DNA of 64,000 bases from Jannaschia faecimaris. Lineage in GTDB: Bacteria > Pseudomonadota > Alphaproteobacteria > Rhodobacterales > Rhodobacteraceae. A program made the translations under genes and the position numbers. The notes under the pieces were generated by a model, which saw nothing but the letters and a program-made list of their open reading frames with translations, searched no databases and was not told where the DNA came from. Shown piece after piece: positions 42,722 through 52,574 of this stretch. Position 1 is the stretch's first letter. The number at the start of each line of letters is the position of its first letter. Where the stretch lies: positions 25,327 through 89,326 of the forward strand of contig NZ_FNPX01000016.1 of NCBI RefSeq assembly GCF_900107415.1, written 5' to 3'.

Positions 42722-43438
42722 ATGACGCAGGTGGTCAGCCTCAGCTTCTTTCGGTTCGACACTTGGCGCGCGCGCTCTTGGGCGTTGGGCCAGATGGGGT
42801 TGGCGCGCGGTGCGATGCGTCGCGTGCCGGACATCGGGTTCTGGAAGCTTTGCGGTTCGGGCACCGGCGAGGGGTTCACGCCACTGCCCAACGCCGCCGT
42901 CTATGCAATTTTAGCGACCTGGCCCGATCTGCAAACCGCGCGCGCGCGTCTCTCGCAAGCCGCCGTCTTCTCCCGCTACCGCGCGCAGGCCGCCGAGGAT
43001 TGGACCGTCTTCATGTCGACCAGCACCGTGCGCGGGGCTTGGTCAGGCATCTGCCCGTTCAGCCCCTGCCCCGCCGCCGATACCACCGGGCCGCTTGCCG
43101 CGCTGACCCGCGCAACGGTCAAACCTGCGATTTTGTCACGGTTCTGGGGGCGGGTGCCCGACATCTCCCGCGTTATCGGCACAGACCCGAACGTGATGTT
43201 CAAGATCGGCATCGGCGAGGTGCCCTGGCTGCATCAGGTCACCTTTTCGATCTGGCCGGACGCCGCCGCGATGGCGAATTTCGCCCGGACCGGACCCCAC
43301 GCAGAGGCCATCCGCGCCGTGCGCGAAGAAGGGTGGTTCCGCGAAGAACTCTACGCCCGATTCACCCTTCTGGGGGACCAAGGCAGTTGGGGCGGCAGAT
43401 CGCCCCTGACGGATACACGGCAATCGGAGGCCGCATGA
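42722..43438 (+). CDS. crtA: Spheroidene monooxygenase CrtA
   Basis: Haem-type oxygenase that converts spheroidene to spheroidenone using O2, the pink carotenoid of aerobically grown Rhodobacterales. 238 aa. Family segments: [20 protein letters not shown] near the N-terminus; [80 protein letters not shown] at the end. The start has no strong ribosome-binding site (TTCAGGG). The stop overlaps bchI (ATGA), so pigment and Mg chelatase expression are coupled. Confidence 0.94.
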   Translation: MTQVVSLSFFRFDTWRARSWALGQMGLARGAMRRVPDIGFWKLCGSGTGEGFTPLPNAAVYAILATWPDLQTARARLSQAAVFSRYRAQAAEDWTVFMSTSTVRGAWSGICPFSPCPAADTTGPLAALTRATVKPAILSRFWGRVPDISRVIGTDPNVMFKIGIGEVPWLHQVTFSIWPDAAAMANFARTGPHAEAIRAVREEGWFREELYARFTLLGDQGSWGGRSPLTDTRQSEAA

Positions 43439-44442
43439 AACACCCCTTCCCTTTCTCGGCCATCGTGGGCCAGGACGATATGAAAACGGCGATGGTGCTG
43501 ACCGCGATTGACCCGACAATCGGCGGCGTTCTGGTGTTCGGCGACCGCGGCACCGGCAAGTCGACCGCCGTTCGCGCGCTGGCCGCTCTGCTGCCCCCGA
43601 TCACGGCCGTTCAGGGATGCCCAGTGAATTCCGCAAGGCCCGCCGACAGCCCCGACTGGGCGGAGGGTTGCACCGGCAAGATGCACGATATCCCGACCCC
43701 CGTGATCGACCTGCCGCTGGGCGCGTCGGAAGATCGTGTGACCGGGGCGCTCGACATCGAAAAGGCCCTGACACGCGGGGAAAAGGCGTTTCAGCCAGGT
43801 TTGCTGGCCGCAGCGAACCGAGGGTATCTTTACATAGACGAAGTGAACCTGCTGGAGGATCACATCGTCGACCTGCTGCTCGATGTGGCTCAGTCCGGGG
43901 AAAACGTGGTGGAGCGGGAAGGACTTTCGATCCGCCACGCCGCCCGCTTCGTCCTCGTCGGCTCGGGTAACCCCGAGGAGGGAGAGCTGAGGCCGCAACT
44001 GCTCGACCGGTTCGGGCTGTCGGTCGATGTTGCCTCTCCGCCGGACGTGGAGTCGCGAATCGAGGTGATCAAGCGGCGTGACGCCTACGAAACCGATTAC
44101 GAAGCCTTCATGCTGCGTTGGCAGGCCGAGGATGCCGCGCTGCGCGACCGCATCATCATCGCGCGCGGCGCGCTGACCAAGCTGACCACCCCTGAAAGCG
44201 CCCTGCGCGATATTGCCGAACTCTGCCTGAAACTCGGATCCGATGGGCTGCGCGGCGAACTGGTCCTGCTGCGCGCCGCGCGCGCCTTCGCGGCTTTCCG
44301 CGACGACACTGCCCTGACGCGCAAGCATATCCGCGCCGCGGCCCCCTTGGCCCTGCGTCACCGCTTGCGGCGTGATCCGCTGGACGATGCCGGATCCGGC
44401 AGCCGCGTGGCCCGCGTCGTCGAGGACGTTCTGGGCGCGTGA
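43435..44442 (+). CDS. bchI: Magnesium chelatase ATPase subunit BchI
   Basis: AAA+ ATPase motor of Mg chelatase. 335 aa. [20 protein letters not shown] at the start, Walker [21 protein letters not shown] at about residues 34-53, Walker [21 protein letters not shown] near 130-149, arginine/sensor region [21 protein letters not shown] longer open frame upstream is the crtA coding region in another frame. The stop overlaps the GTG start of bchD. Confidence 0.97.
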   Translation: MKHPFPFSAIVGQDDMKTAMVLTAIDPTIGGVLVFGDRGTGKSTAVRALAALLPPITAVQGCPVNSARPADSPDWAEGCTGKMHDIPTPVIDLPLGASEDRVTGALDIEKALTRGEKAFQPGLLAAANRGYLYIDEVNLLEDHIVDLLLDVAQSGENVVEREGLSIRHAARFVLVGSGNPEEGELRPQLLDRFGLSVDVASPPDVESRIEVIKRRDAYETDYEAFMLRWQAEDAALRDRIIIARGALTKLTTPESALRDIAELCLKLGSDGLRGELVLLRAARAFAAFRDDTALTRKHIRAAAPLALRHRLRRDPLDDAGSGSRVARVVEDVLGA

Positions 44443-46037
44443 GCCACCTGCCACTGATCCTGGCGCTGCTCCGCGCCGACACCGGGCTTGGCGGTCTCGT
44501 CCTGCGTGCACGCGCGGGACCGGCGCAGACGGCCGCGCTGAACCTGTGCGACCGCGCCTTGGGTCCGGGACCGAAACTGCACCCGACTATGGGACCCGAA
44601 GCACTGGAAGGCGGGCTGGACGTGGCGGCATCCCTCGCCGCCGGCTCGCTGCGACGCACGGCGGGCGTGCTGGACCGGCCAGGTCCGCTGCGCCTACCGA
44701 TGGCAGAACGTGCAACGTCCTTTCTTGCGACACGCCTCGCCGCGCATGTGGACAGTGAACGCGCCATCCTCATCGCGATCGACGAGGGAATTGAGGAGGA
44801 GGCCATTCCGACGCCCCTCGCCGCGCGCTGCGCGTTCTGGTTGACGCTGAATGATCGCCCCGACAGCGAGGAGCCATGGACGGCGCGCGCCACCGCCCCG
44901 GCCTCCGTCAACGTTCCCGATGAGATCACCGATCAGATCGTCACGCTTACGGCAACGCTGGGCATCCACGACCTGCGGGGCCCACTTCTGGCGCTGCGTG
45001 CGGCACGCGGGATCGCCGCGCTGGACGGGCGCGCAACCGTGATGCTCGAAGATGCGACGCTTGCCGCCGAACTGGTTCTGGCCCCGCGCGCCACACAGAT
45101 CCCCGAGCCGCCCGCGCCCGAGCAGGCCGAGAAACCAGACGCCCCCGAACAGCAGGACGAGAAAACCGACCTGACTCAAATTCCGCAAGACATCTTGCTG
45201 GACGCTGTACGCGCGGCCCTGCCGCCGGATCTGTTGGCCCAGCTGGCGCAGAAGGCCGGACGCCGCGCCAAGGGCAGCGGCTCGGGCGCGAAACGTCAGG
45301 GTAACCGCCGGGGTCGTCCCCTCGCCCCGCGCGGAACGGCGCAGGCACAGGGCCGCGTCGACCTGATCGCAACCCTGCGCGCGGCAGCACCCTGGCAGAC
45401 GATCCGCAAACAGGCCGAACCGGATCGACATGGCCCGATCCTGCGCAAGTCAGACCTGCGGCACAAGCGCTACGAGGAAAAGTCGGACCGCCTGCTGATC
45501 TTTACGGTGGATGCTTCCGGATCCGCCGCCCTCGCCCGTCTGGCCGAGGCGAAGGGTGCCGTCGAGCTACTGCTGACCGAAGCGTATTCACGTCGCGATC
45601 ACGTCGCCCTTGTAGCCTTTAGAGGCGAAGGGGCGGATCTTTTGCTTTCGCCCACCCGCTCGCTGGTGCAGACGAAACGGCGGCTTGCCGCGCTGCCCGG
45701 TGGGGGCGGCACACCGCTGGCACATGGATTGATCGAGGCGCAAAACGTCGCGCAGATGGCCGCGCGCAAGGGCCTGACGCCGACGCTTGTCCTTTTGACC
45801 GACGGGCGCGGCAACATCGCGCTGGACGGATCGCGTGATCGCAAGCTTGCCGCCGCAGACGTGGAGCGCACCGCGCGGGGACTGCGGGGACTGGACGCGC
45901 TTATCATTGATACGGGCAACCGCCCGGAGCCCGCACTTAAACGGCTCGCGCAGATCCTGAATGCGCCTTATATCCCCCTGCCCCGCGCCGATGCGCAGCG
46001 TCTTTCACAGGCGGTCGGTGCGGCGCTCGGATCCTGA
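44439..46037 (+). CDS. bchD: Magnesium chelatase subunit BchD
   Basis: Forms the BchI-BchD double ring that activates BchH. 532 aa, starting with GTG in a GTGA overlap with bchI. An N-terminal degenerate AAA+ domain (Walker A not preserved) is followed by an acidic/proline linker (PEPPAPEQAEKPDAPEQQDE, about residues 222-241) and a C-terminal von Willebrand A domain. That domain has the MIDAS motif DASGSAA, then GGGGTPLAHGLIEA and LLTDGRGNIALDGSRDRKLA. It follows the canonical bchI-bchD-bchO order. Confidence 0.96.
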   Translation: MSHLPLILALLRADTGLGGLVLRARAGPAQTAALNLCDRALGPGPKLHPTMGPEALEGGLDVAASLAAGSLRRTAGVLDRPGPLRLPMAERATSFLATRLAAHVDSERAILIAIDEGIEEEAIPTPLAARCAFWLTLNDRPDSEEPWTARATAPASVNVPDEITDQIVTLTATLGIHDLRGPLLALRAARGIAALDGRATVMLEDATLAAELVLAPRATQIPEPPAPEQAEKPDAPEQQDEKTDLTQIPQDILLDAVRAALPPDLLAQLAQKAGRRAKGSGSGAKRQGNRRGRPLAPRGTAQAQGRVDLIATLRAAAPWQTIRKQAEPDRHGPILRKSDLRHKRYEEKSDRLLIFTVDASGSAALARLAEAKGAVELLLTEAYSRRDHVALVAFRGEGADLLLSPTRSLVQTKRRLAALPGGGGTPLAHGLIEAQNVAQMAARKGLTPTLVLLTDGRGNIALDGSRDRKLAAADVERTARGLRGLDALIIDTGNRPEPALKRLAQILNAPYIPLPRADAQRLSQAVGAALGS

Positions 46038-46047
46038 GGTGGGGACT

Positions 46048-46896
46048 GTGCCGCAGGATTGGCCTTTCGCCACATGCTCGCATTTCACCCGCGCGGGGCC
46101 GCATGAATGGCACGTACAGGAGGCGGGCGAGGGCCCGCTGTTGCTTCTGATTCACGGCGCGGGCGGCGGTACACAGAGTTTCAGGCACCTCTTTCCCCTT
46201 CTGACTCAGACCAACCGCGTCGCCATGTTCGATCTACCCGGCCAGGGTTTCACCCGTCCCGGCGCGCAACGACGCTTTGGGCTGGACCCGATGGCCGAGG
46301 ACATCGCCGCACTCATGGACGCCGAAGACTGGCACCCCGTCGCGATCATCGGCCATTCCGCCGGGGCCGCGCTAGCTTTGCGCCTGGCCGAGATGGGGCG
46401 CTGTGATCGCATCGTCAGCATCAACGGTGCGATCAGCAACTTCTCCGGCGTGGCCGGGGTGCTGTTTCCACTGATGGCCAAGGTCCTTGCCGCGCTGCCG
46501 TTCGTTGCCGATATCTTCACGGCCAATGCGAGTCGGCCCGGCTCGGTCGAGCGATTGATTGCGGGCACCGGTTCGACCCTGCCATCTGAAGACCTGACCT
46601 ATTACCGCAGGCTGATCGGCAACCGCGCACACGTCGCAGGCACGCTGTCAATGATGGCGCAATGGAGGCTGGACGGTTTGCTGTCGCGTTTGCCTCGGCT
46701 TACGGCCGAGGTCCTATTCCTGACCGGTGCGAACGACAAGGCCGTGCCATCCAGCACGTCGGAACGTATGGCCAGGCGGATGCCCAACGCAGCCCATGTC
46801 GAGTTGGGCGGCCTTGGCCATCTGGCGCACGAAGAAGACGCCGCGCGAATCCGGGATCAGCTGCGCCCTTTCATCGACAGACAGGTCGCGACCTGA
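46048..46896 (+). CDS. bchO: BchO, alpha/beta-hydrolase-type Mg chelatase accessory protein
   Basis: Alpha/beta hydrolase fold protein (282 aa) encoded after bchID in most purple bacteria; in other species it is implicated in Mg-chelatase function or pigment handling, mechanism unknown. Oxyanion motif LLLLIHGAGGGTQSFRHLFP near residues 34-53; nucleophile elbow IIGHSAGAALALRLAEMGRC (GHSAG); acidic residue region TGANDKAVP and final histidine GGLGHLAHEED. The ATGs at 45961 and 45991 overlap bchD heavily; GAGGTGGGG followed by GTG at 46048 gives the family N-terminus (VPQDWPF). Last PGC gene. Confidence 0.9.
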   Translation: MPQDWPFATCSHFTRAGPHEWHVQEAGEGPLLLLIHGAGGGTQSFRHLFPLLTQTNRVAMFDLPGQGFTRPGAQRRFGLDPMAEDIAALMDAEDWHPVAIIGHSAGAALALRLAEMGRCDRIVSINGAISNFSGVAGVLFPLMAKVLAALPFVADIFTANASRPGSVERLIAGTGSTLPSEDLTYYRRLIGNRAHVAGTLSMMAQWRLDGLLSRLPRLTAEVLFLTGANDKAVPSSTSERMARRMPNAAHVELGGLGHLAHEEDAARIRDQLRPFIDRQVAT

Positions 46897-46911
46897 CCGC
46901 GGCGAGTGACT

Positions 46912-46926
46912 GCCTAAAATTTAGGC
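46912..46926. other. Short AT-rich palindrome after bchO
   Basis: GCCTAAAATTTAGGC, a 7-bp perfect inverted repeat with one central base, 16 bases after the bchO stop. It has no U-tract; it may be a weak transcription barrier or a protein-binding site. The rest of the 46897-47004 stretch shows nothing else recognisable. Confidence 0.35.
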
Positions 46927-47004
46927 CATTTCGACCACTCAGGAGCGAACAGCGGTGTCCACCAAACAGAGTGACGATTTTAGGTTGACTCCCGCTGTCG
47001 AATG

Positions 47005-47030
47005 ATTGGACCAATACATAATTGGTTCAT
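47005..47030. promoter_or_regulatory. Candidate GntR operator/promoter of the peptide-transport operon
   Basis: ATTGGACCAAT (47005-47015) is a perfect 5-bp dyad with one central base, followed at 47021 by ATTGGTTCAT, a second half-site. GntR/FCD repressors bind short dyads such as TGG-N(1-4)-CCA. A possible promoter TTGGAC (47006-47011), 17-base spacer, ATAAAA overlaps it, which would allow repression by the GntR protein encoded inside the same operon. Inferred from position. Confidence 0.45.
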
Positions 47031-47050
47031 AAAACTGTGAGGGTATCCCC

Positions 47051-48039
<989 letters not shown>

Positions 48040-48043
<4 letters not shown>

Positions 48044-49149
48044 AACCGATCCTGGAAGCGCAGAACGTCACCAAGCATTTCCCCACCGGCGGTGGCCTGT
48101 TCCAGAAAAAGGGTCTCGTAAAGGCCGTTGACGGCGTTTCTCTATCGATCACGCCGGGCGAGACCTTTGCCATCGTGGGCGAGTCGGGCTGCGGCAAGTC
48201 CACGTTGGCCCGCGTGCTCATGCGCCTGCTGGACACGACAAGCGGTGACGTGATGTTCGACGGCAAGCAGGTCACCGGCGCGCAGGGAACGGCCCTGTCC
48301 GCCCTCCGCCGTGATGTGCAGTTCATCTTTCAGGACCCCTTTTCCTCGCTCAATCCGCGCATGTCGGTCGGCAGGCTGGTCGGGGAACCGCTGGAAGTCC
48401 ACGCGCCTGAACTCACCAAGGGCGAGCGTCGCGCCAAGGTGTCGGAGTTGCTGGCCCAGGTCGGCCTGCGCCCCGAACATGCCGACCGCTATCCGCACGA
48501 ATTTTCGGGCGGGCAGCGGCAGCGGATCGGCATCGCCCGCGCGCTGGCCTCGGGTCCGCGGCTTATCATCGGGGACGAGCCGGTCTCGGCGCTCGATGTG
48601 TCGGTGCAGGCTCAGGTGGTGAACCTGCTGGGCGATCTGGGGCGCGACCTTGGCCTCACCTTGATCCTGATCGCGCACGACCTCGCCGTCATCCGGCACA
48701 TGTCGGACCGCGTGGCGGTGATGTATCTCGGCAAGATCGTGGAACAGGGCACGGCGGACGATCTGTTCGAAAATCCGCGCCACCCCTACACGCGCGCCCT
48801 GCTCGACGCGATCCCGGATCTGGACGACCAGGGAGGCGCATCGCGCGCGCGGATCGAGGGGGAGATGCCCAGCCCCTCGGCCCCGCCGCCCGGTTGCGCA
48901 TTCCACACACGCTGCCCGCACGCGACCGAGCTGTGCCGCACCAAGGTGCCCGCGCCCGAAGAAACACCCGATGGCCACATGACCGCCTGTCACCATTGGC
49001 AGGACATCGCAGTGGCCCGCCGGAAGACTACCCCCCGCAGCCGAAGCCCCGCCACCGAAGCGCGGCTGGAGCTATATGCCAAGGCGACGGAGGGGACCCA
49101 GATCATCCCCGTCGCATCCAAGACCCCTGACAGAGAGGAAACCAAATGA
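48040..49149 (+). CDS. Peptide/opine-type ABC transporter ATPase (OppF/DppF family)
   Basis: Second nucleotide-binding subunit (369 aa). VTKHFPTGGGLFQKKGLVKA at the N-terminus, Walker A IVGESGCGKSTLARVLMRLL, RRDVQFIFQDPFSSLNPRMS, signature FSGGQRQRIGIARALASGPR, Walker B IIGDEPVSALDVS, then the C-terminal CAFHTRCPHATELCR cysteine motif. A 50-residue basic/Ser-rich tail (RKTTPRSRSPATEA) extends beyond the usual end. Overlaps the previous gene and the binding protein by ATGA, so all three are translationally coupled. Confidence 0.95.
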
Positions 49150-50651
49150 AACATCTGACCCTCACAACTGCTGCACTCGTCCTTATGGCGACCGGTGCCA
49201 TGGCCCAGGACCTGCGCATCGCGTTGCAGTCCGACGCCGACATCCTCGACCCGGACCAGTCGCGCACCTTCGTGGGCCGCATCGTCTATGCATCCCTGTG
49301 TGACAAGCTGGTCGACATCACGCCCGACCTTGAAATCATCCCACAGCTTGCGACCGAATGGACGGTCGCCGAAGATGGCATGTCCATCGACATGACCGTG
49401 CGCGAAGGCGTCGTCTTCCACGATGGTACCGCCTTCAACGCGCAGGCCGTGGCCGACAATATCGAGCGTTCGCAGACGCTGGAAGAAAGCCGCCGCAAGT
49501 CGGAGCTATCGTCCATCGCTTCTGTCGACGTGACCGGCGATTACACCCTCACGCTGAACCTGACGGGCCCGGACGCGACTGTCATGGCGCAACTGGCCGA
49601 CCGCGCCGGCATGATGATGTCGCCCACCGCCGCCGCCGAAAAGGGCATCGACTTCGGGTTGGAGCCAGTCTGCTCCGGCCCCTTCTCCTTCGGGGAGCGC
49701 GTGGCCCAGGACCGGATCGTCCTGAACAAATTTGACGATTACTGGAACGCCGACGCGATCAATTTCGACAGCGTCACCTTCCTGCCGATCCCGGACACGA
49801 CCGTGCGTCTGGCCAACCTGCAATCGGGAGACATCCATATCCTGGAGCGTCTCGCACCCACCGATCTGGCACAGGCCAATGCGGACGAAGGTATCAACGT
49901 CGTCTCGGCCGTGTCGCTGGGCTACCAGGGCATCACCTTCAACGTCGGTAACGGCGAGCGGGGGGACACGCCGTGGGGCAATGACGCACGCCTGCGTCAG
50001 GCCTTCAGCTATGCCATCGACCGCGAGGCCATCAACCAGGTCGTCTTTGAAGGAGCCTATGCGCCGGGCAACCAACCGTTCCCGCCGACATCACCCTGGT
50101 ATGACGCCGATTACCCGGTCGAAGCCCGCGACATCGAGAAGTCCAAGGCCCTGTTGGCCGAAGCGGGCTATCCCGACGGCATCGACCTTGTCGTGCAGGT
50201 TCCCAATACCACCATACCGCTCCAGCTGATGCAGGTGGTGCAGGCGATGACGGCCGAGGCCGGCATCAACATCGAGATCGTGTCCAAGGAGTTCGCGACG
50301 CTTCTGTCCGATCAGTCGGCAGGCGACTACCAGGCCAGCCAGATCGGTTGGTCGGGCCGCGTCGATCCCGACGGCAACATCCACCAGTTCGTGACCACGG
50401 ACGGCGGTATCAACGACAGCGGGTTCTCGGATCCCGCCGTGGACGAGGCGCTGAATGCGGCACGCTCGCAGGCCGACACCGCATCGCGGAAAGAACAGTA
50501 TGACGCCGCCCGCGATGTACTGATCGTCGAATCGCCGCTGGTGTACCTGTATCACCAGAGCTGGATCACCGCCCTCGACGCAGGGATCGAAGGGTTCACC
50601 CCCTATCCCGACGGCATGATCCGCCTCGAAGGTGTGTCGCTTAGCGAGTGA
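49146..50651 (+). CDS. ABC transporter periplasmic binding protein, family 5 (peptide/nickel/glutathione class)
   Basis: Periplasmic receptor of the SBP_bac_5 type (501 aa). Signal peptide about residues 1-20 (MKHLTLTTAALVLMATGAMA). Mature start QDLRIALQSDADILDPDQSR; DITPDLEIIPQLATEWTVAE; TVREGVVFHDGTAFNAQAVA; the RQAFSYAIDREAINQVVFEG segment common to these proteins; FKTxGxx-type dipeptide pockets are not distinguishable by eye. The downstream gamma-glutamyl and amide hydrolases suggest the ligand is a small amide- or peptide-bonded compound. A hairpin follows the stop, possibly raising its level relative to the permeases. Confidence 0.94.
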   Translation: MKHLTLTTAALVLMATGAMAQDLRIALQSDADILDPDQSRTFVGRIVYASLCDKLVDITPDLEIIPQLATEWTVAEDGMSIDMTVREGVVFHDGTAFNAQAVADNIERSQTLEESRRKSELSSIASVDVTGDYTLTLNLTGPDATVMAQLADRAGMMMSPTAAAEKGIDFGLEPVCSGPFSFGERVAQDRIVLNKFDDYWNADAINFDSVTFLPIPDTTVRLANLQSGDIHILERLAPTDLAQANADEGINVVSAVSLGYQGITFNVGNGERGDTPWGNDARLRQAFSYAIDREAINQVVFEGAYAPGNQPFPPTSPWYDADYPVEARDIEKSKALLAEAGYPDGIDLVVQVPNTTIPLQLMQVVQAMTAEAGINIEIVSKEFATLLSDQSAGDYQASQIGWSGRVDPDGNIHQFVTTDGGINDSGFSDPAVDEALNAARSQADTASRKEQYDAARDVLIVESPLVYLYHQSWITALDAGIEGFTPYPDGMIRLEGVSLSE

Positions 50652-50661
50652 CCTGACCCCA

Positions 50662-50702
50662 GGCCTGCCCCACGCCTCCTCTTGCCGGGGTCGGGGCGGG
50701 CC
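50662..50702 (+). other. Stem-loop downstream of the binding-protein gene
   Basis: GGCCTGCCCC (50662-50671) pairs with GGGGCGGGCC (50693-50702) with one G-U pair and a 21-base loop. Such structures between a binding-protein gene and its permeases often stabilise the upstream message or partially terminate. There is no U-run, so stabilisation is the likelier role. Confidence 0.5.
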
Positions 50703-50735
50703 ACCCCAATCCTTTACCCACGCAAGGGGCACCCG

Positions 50736-51680
50736 ATGCTCTCGTTCTTCCTGCGCCGCCTCGCCATCGCGATCCCGACGATCCTGCTGATCTCGGTCTT
50801 CGTCTTCGCGTTGCAGAAACTGCTGCCCGGCGATCCACTGCTGGTTCTGGCGGGCGAGGAGCGCGACCCCGAGGTGCTGGAATTCCTACGCGAGAAGTAT
50901 CGCCTGAACGATCCAATTCCCGTGCAATACCTGACCTGGATCGGCAACGCGTTGCAGGGCGATCTGGGCACCTCGTTCCGGACCAACCAGCCCGTGACCG
51001 AACTCATTGCGCAGAAGTTGCCGGTGACGATCCAGCTGGCGCTCATGTCGCTTATCTTCGCGGTCGTGATCGGCATTCCGGCAGGGATCCTCTCGGCCTA
51101 CCGTAAAGGGACCATCACCGACTACGTCGCCAACATCGTCGCGCTTTCCGGTCTGTCGATTCCGAACTTCTGGCTCGGCATCATGCTGATCCTGCTGGTG
51201 TCGGTGAAATGGCAATTGCTTCCCGCTTCGGGCTACGTCCCGCCGGGCGAAGATTTCTGGCTGTCGATCAAGACGATGCTGATGCCGGCCTTTGTCCTGG
51301 GAACGGCGCTTGCCGCGACACTGATGCGACACACGCGGTCGGCCATGCTGGGTGTGCTGACATCGGATTACGTGCGGACCGCCCGCGCCAAGGGCCTGTC
51401 GGAGCGCAAAGTGGTTCTGAAGCACGCGTTCCGCAACGCGCTTACACCCATTGTGACGTTGACCGCGCTGCTGTTCGGGGAACTCATTGCCGGGGCCGTC
51501 CTGACCGAGCAGATCTTCACCATCCCCGGCTTTGGCAAGCTGGTCGTCGATGCGGTGTTCAACCGCGATTACGCCGTGGTGCAGGGCATCGTGCTGGTGA
51601 CCGCCGTCGGCTTCATCGTGATGAACCTGTTGGCTGACATGGCCTATTTCCTGCTGAACCCCCGTCTGAGGAGCGCCTGA
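50736..51680 (+). CDS. Peptide-type ABC transporter permease (DppB family)
   Basis: Inner-membrane permease (314 aa, six hydrophobic segments). N-terminal MLSFFLRRLAIAIPTILLIS is typical of DppB-type subunits, as are LLPGDPLLVLAGEERDP and the EAA-like loop YVRTARAKGLSERKVVLKHA that contacts the ATPases. An earlier in-frame start codon exists, but the ATG at 50736 gives the canonical N-terminus. Directly followed by the second permease, whose ATG shares the last base of this gene's stop (TGATG). Confidence 0.94.
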   Translation: MLSFFLRRLAIAIPTILLISVFVFALQKLLPGDPLLVLAGEERDPEVLEFLREKYRLNDPIPVQYLTWIGNALQGDLGTSFRTNQPVTELIAQKLPVTIQLALMSLIFAVVIGIPAGILSAYRKGTITDYVANIVALSGLSIPNFWLGIMLILLVSVKWQLLPASGYVPPGEDFWLSIKTMLMPAFVLGTALAATLMRHTRSAMLGVLTSDYVRTARAKGLSERKVVLKHAFRNALTPIVTLTALLFGELIAGAVLTEQIFTIPGFGKLVVDAVFNRDYAVVQGIVLVTAVGFIVMNLLADMAYFLLNPRLRSA

Positions 51681-52564
51681 TGGTTGCCGCAGATACCAAC
51701 GCCTCCGCCGCACCGGCCGCGGACCTCCCGAAATCCGAAAACCGGGTCTGGAAGAAGTTCCGCAGCCACAAGTCGGCAATGCTGGGCGGCATCCTCGTCG
51801 TTTTCTTCATCGGCATCGCCTTGCTGGCCCCGATCCTACCGATTCCCGATCCGGCGGCGACCGACTGGGGCGCGGTGCGCAAGGCTCCGTCCGCCGCGCA
51901 TTGGATGGGCACGGACGAGATTGGGCGCGATGTCCTGTCGCGCATGATCTGGGGCGCGCAGGCGTCCTTGCTGGCGGGTGTGATCTCGGTCGGCATCGCC
52001 GTTGCCGTGGGCGTGCCGCTGGGCATCCTCGCAGGCTATTTCGGCGGCTGGACAGACGCGGTGATTTCCCGCTGTACCGAGGCGCTTCTGGCCGCGCCGT
52101 TCCTGATCTTGGCAATCGCGTTGGCAGCCTTCCTCGGGCCGTCGCTGACCAACGCGATGATCGCCATCGGCATCTCTGCCACGCCGTTGTTCATCCGCCT
52201 GACGCGTGGACAGGTGATCAACATCAAGGTTGAGGACTATGTCGACTCCGCCCGCGCCATCGGGCTACCGACGCGGCTGATCCTGTCGCGCTACATCCTG
52301 CCCAACGTGCTGCCGCCGATCCTTGTGCAGGCAACGCTGACCATTGCGACCGCCATCATCGCCGAAGCCTCACTGTCCTTTCTGGGCTTGGGGCAACAAC
52401 CCCCGGCGCCGTCATGGGGCTCCATGCTGAACACGGCCAAGAATTTCCTCAACCAGGCACCATGGATGGCGCTCTGGCCCGGCATTTCGATCTTCCTCGT
52501 GGTGCTTGGCTTCAATCTTCTGGGCGACGGTCTGCGCGACGCCCTCGACCCCCGCGAACACTAA
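51680..52564 (+). CDS. Peptide-type ABC transporter permease (DppC family)
   Basis: Second permease subunit (294 aa, six hydrophobic segments). A cytoplasmic leader with FRSHKSAMLGGILVVFFIGI, then HWMGTDEIGRDVLSRMIWGA (the characteristic GTD-x-x-GRD motif of DppC proteins), and the EAA loop YVDSARAIGLPTRLILSRYI. With the upstream genes it completes an importer of two ATPases, one binding protein and two permeases. Confidence 0.95.
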   Translation: MVAADTNASAAPAADLPKSENRVWKKFRSHKSAMLGGILVVFFIGIALLAPILPIPDPAATDWGAVRKAPSAAHWMGTDEIGRDVLSRMIWGAQASLLAGVISVGIAVAVGVPLGILAGYFGGWTDAVISRCTEALLAAPFLILAIALAAFLGPSLTNAMIAIGISATPLFIRLTRGQVINIKVEDYVDSARAIGLPTRLILSRYILPNVLPPILVQATLTIATAIIAEASLSFLGLGQQPPAPSWGSMLNTAKNFLNQAPWMALWPGISIFLVVLGFNLLGDGLRDALDPREH

Positions 52565-52574
52565 AGGGATCACA

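Noticed and set aside
42763..43434. Upstream extension of the bchI open frame
   Set aside because: It is crtA read in another frame; bchI starts in an ATGA overlap at 43435.
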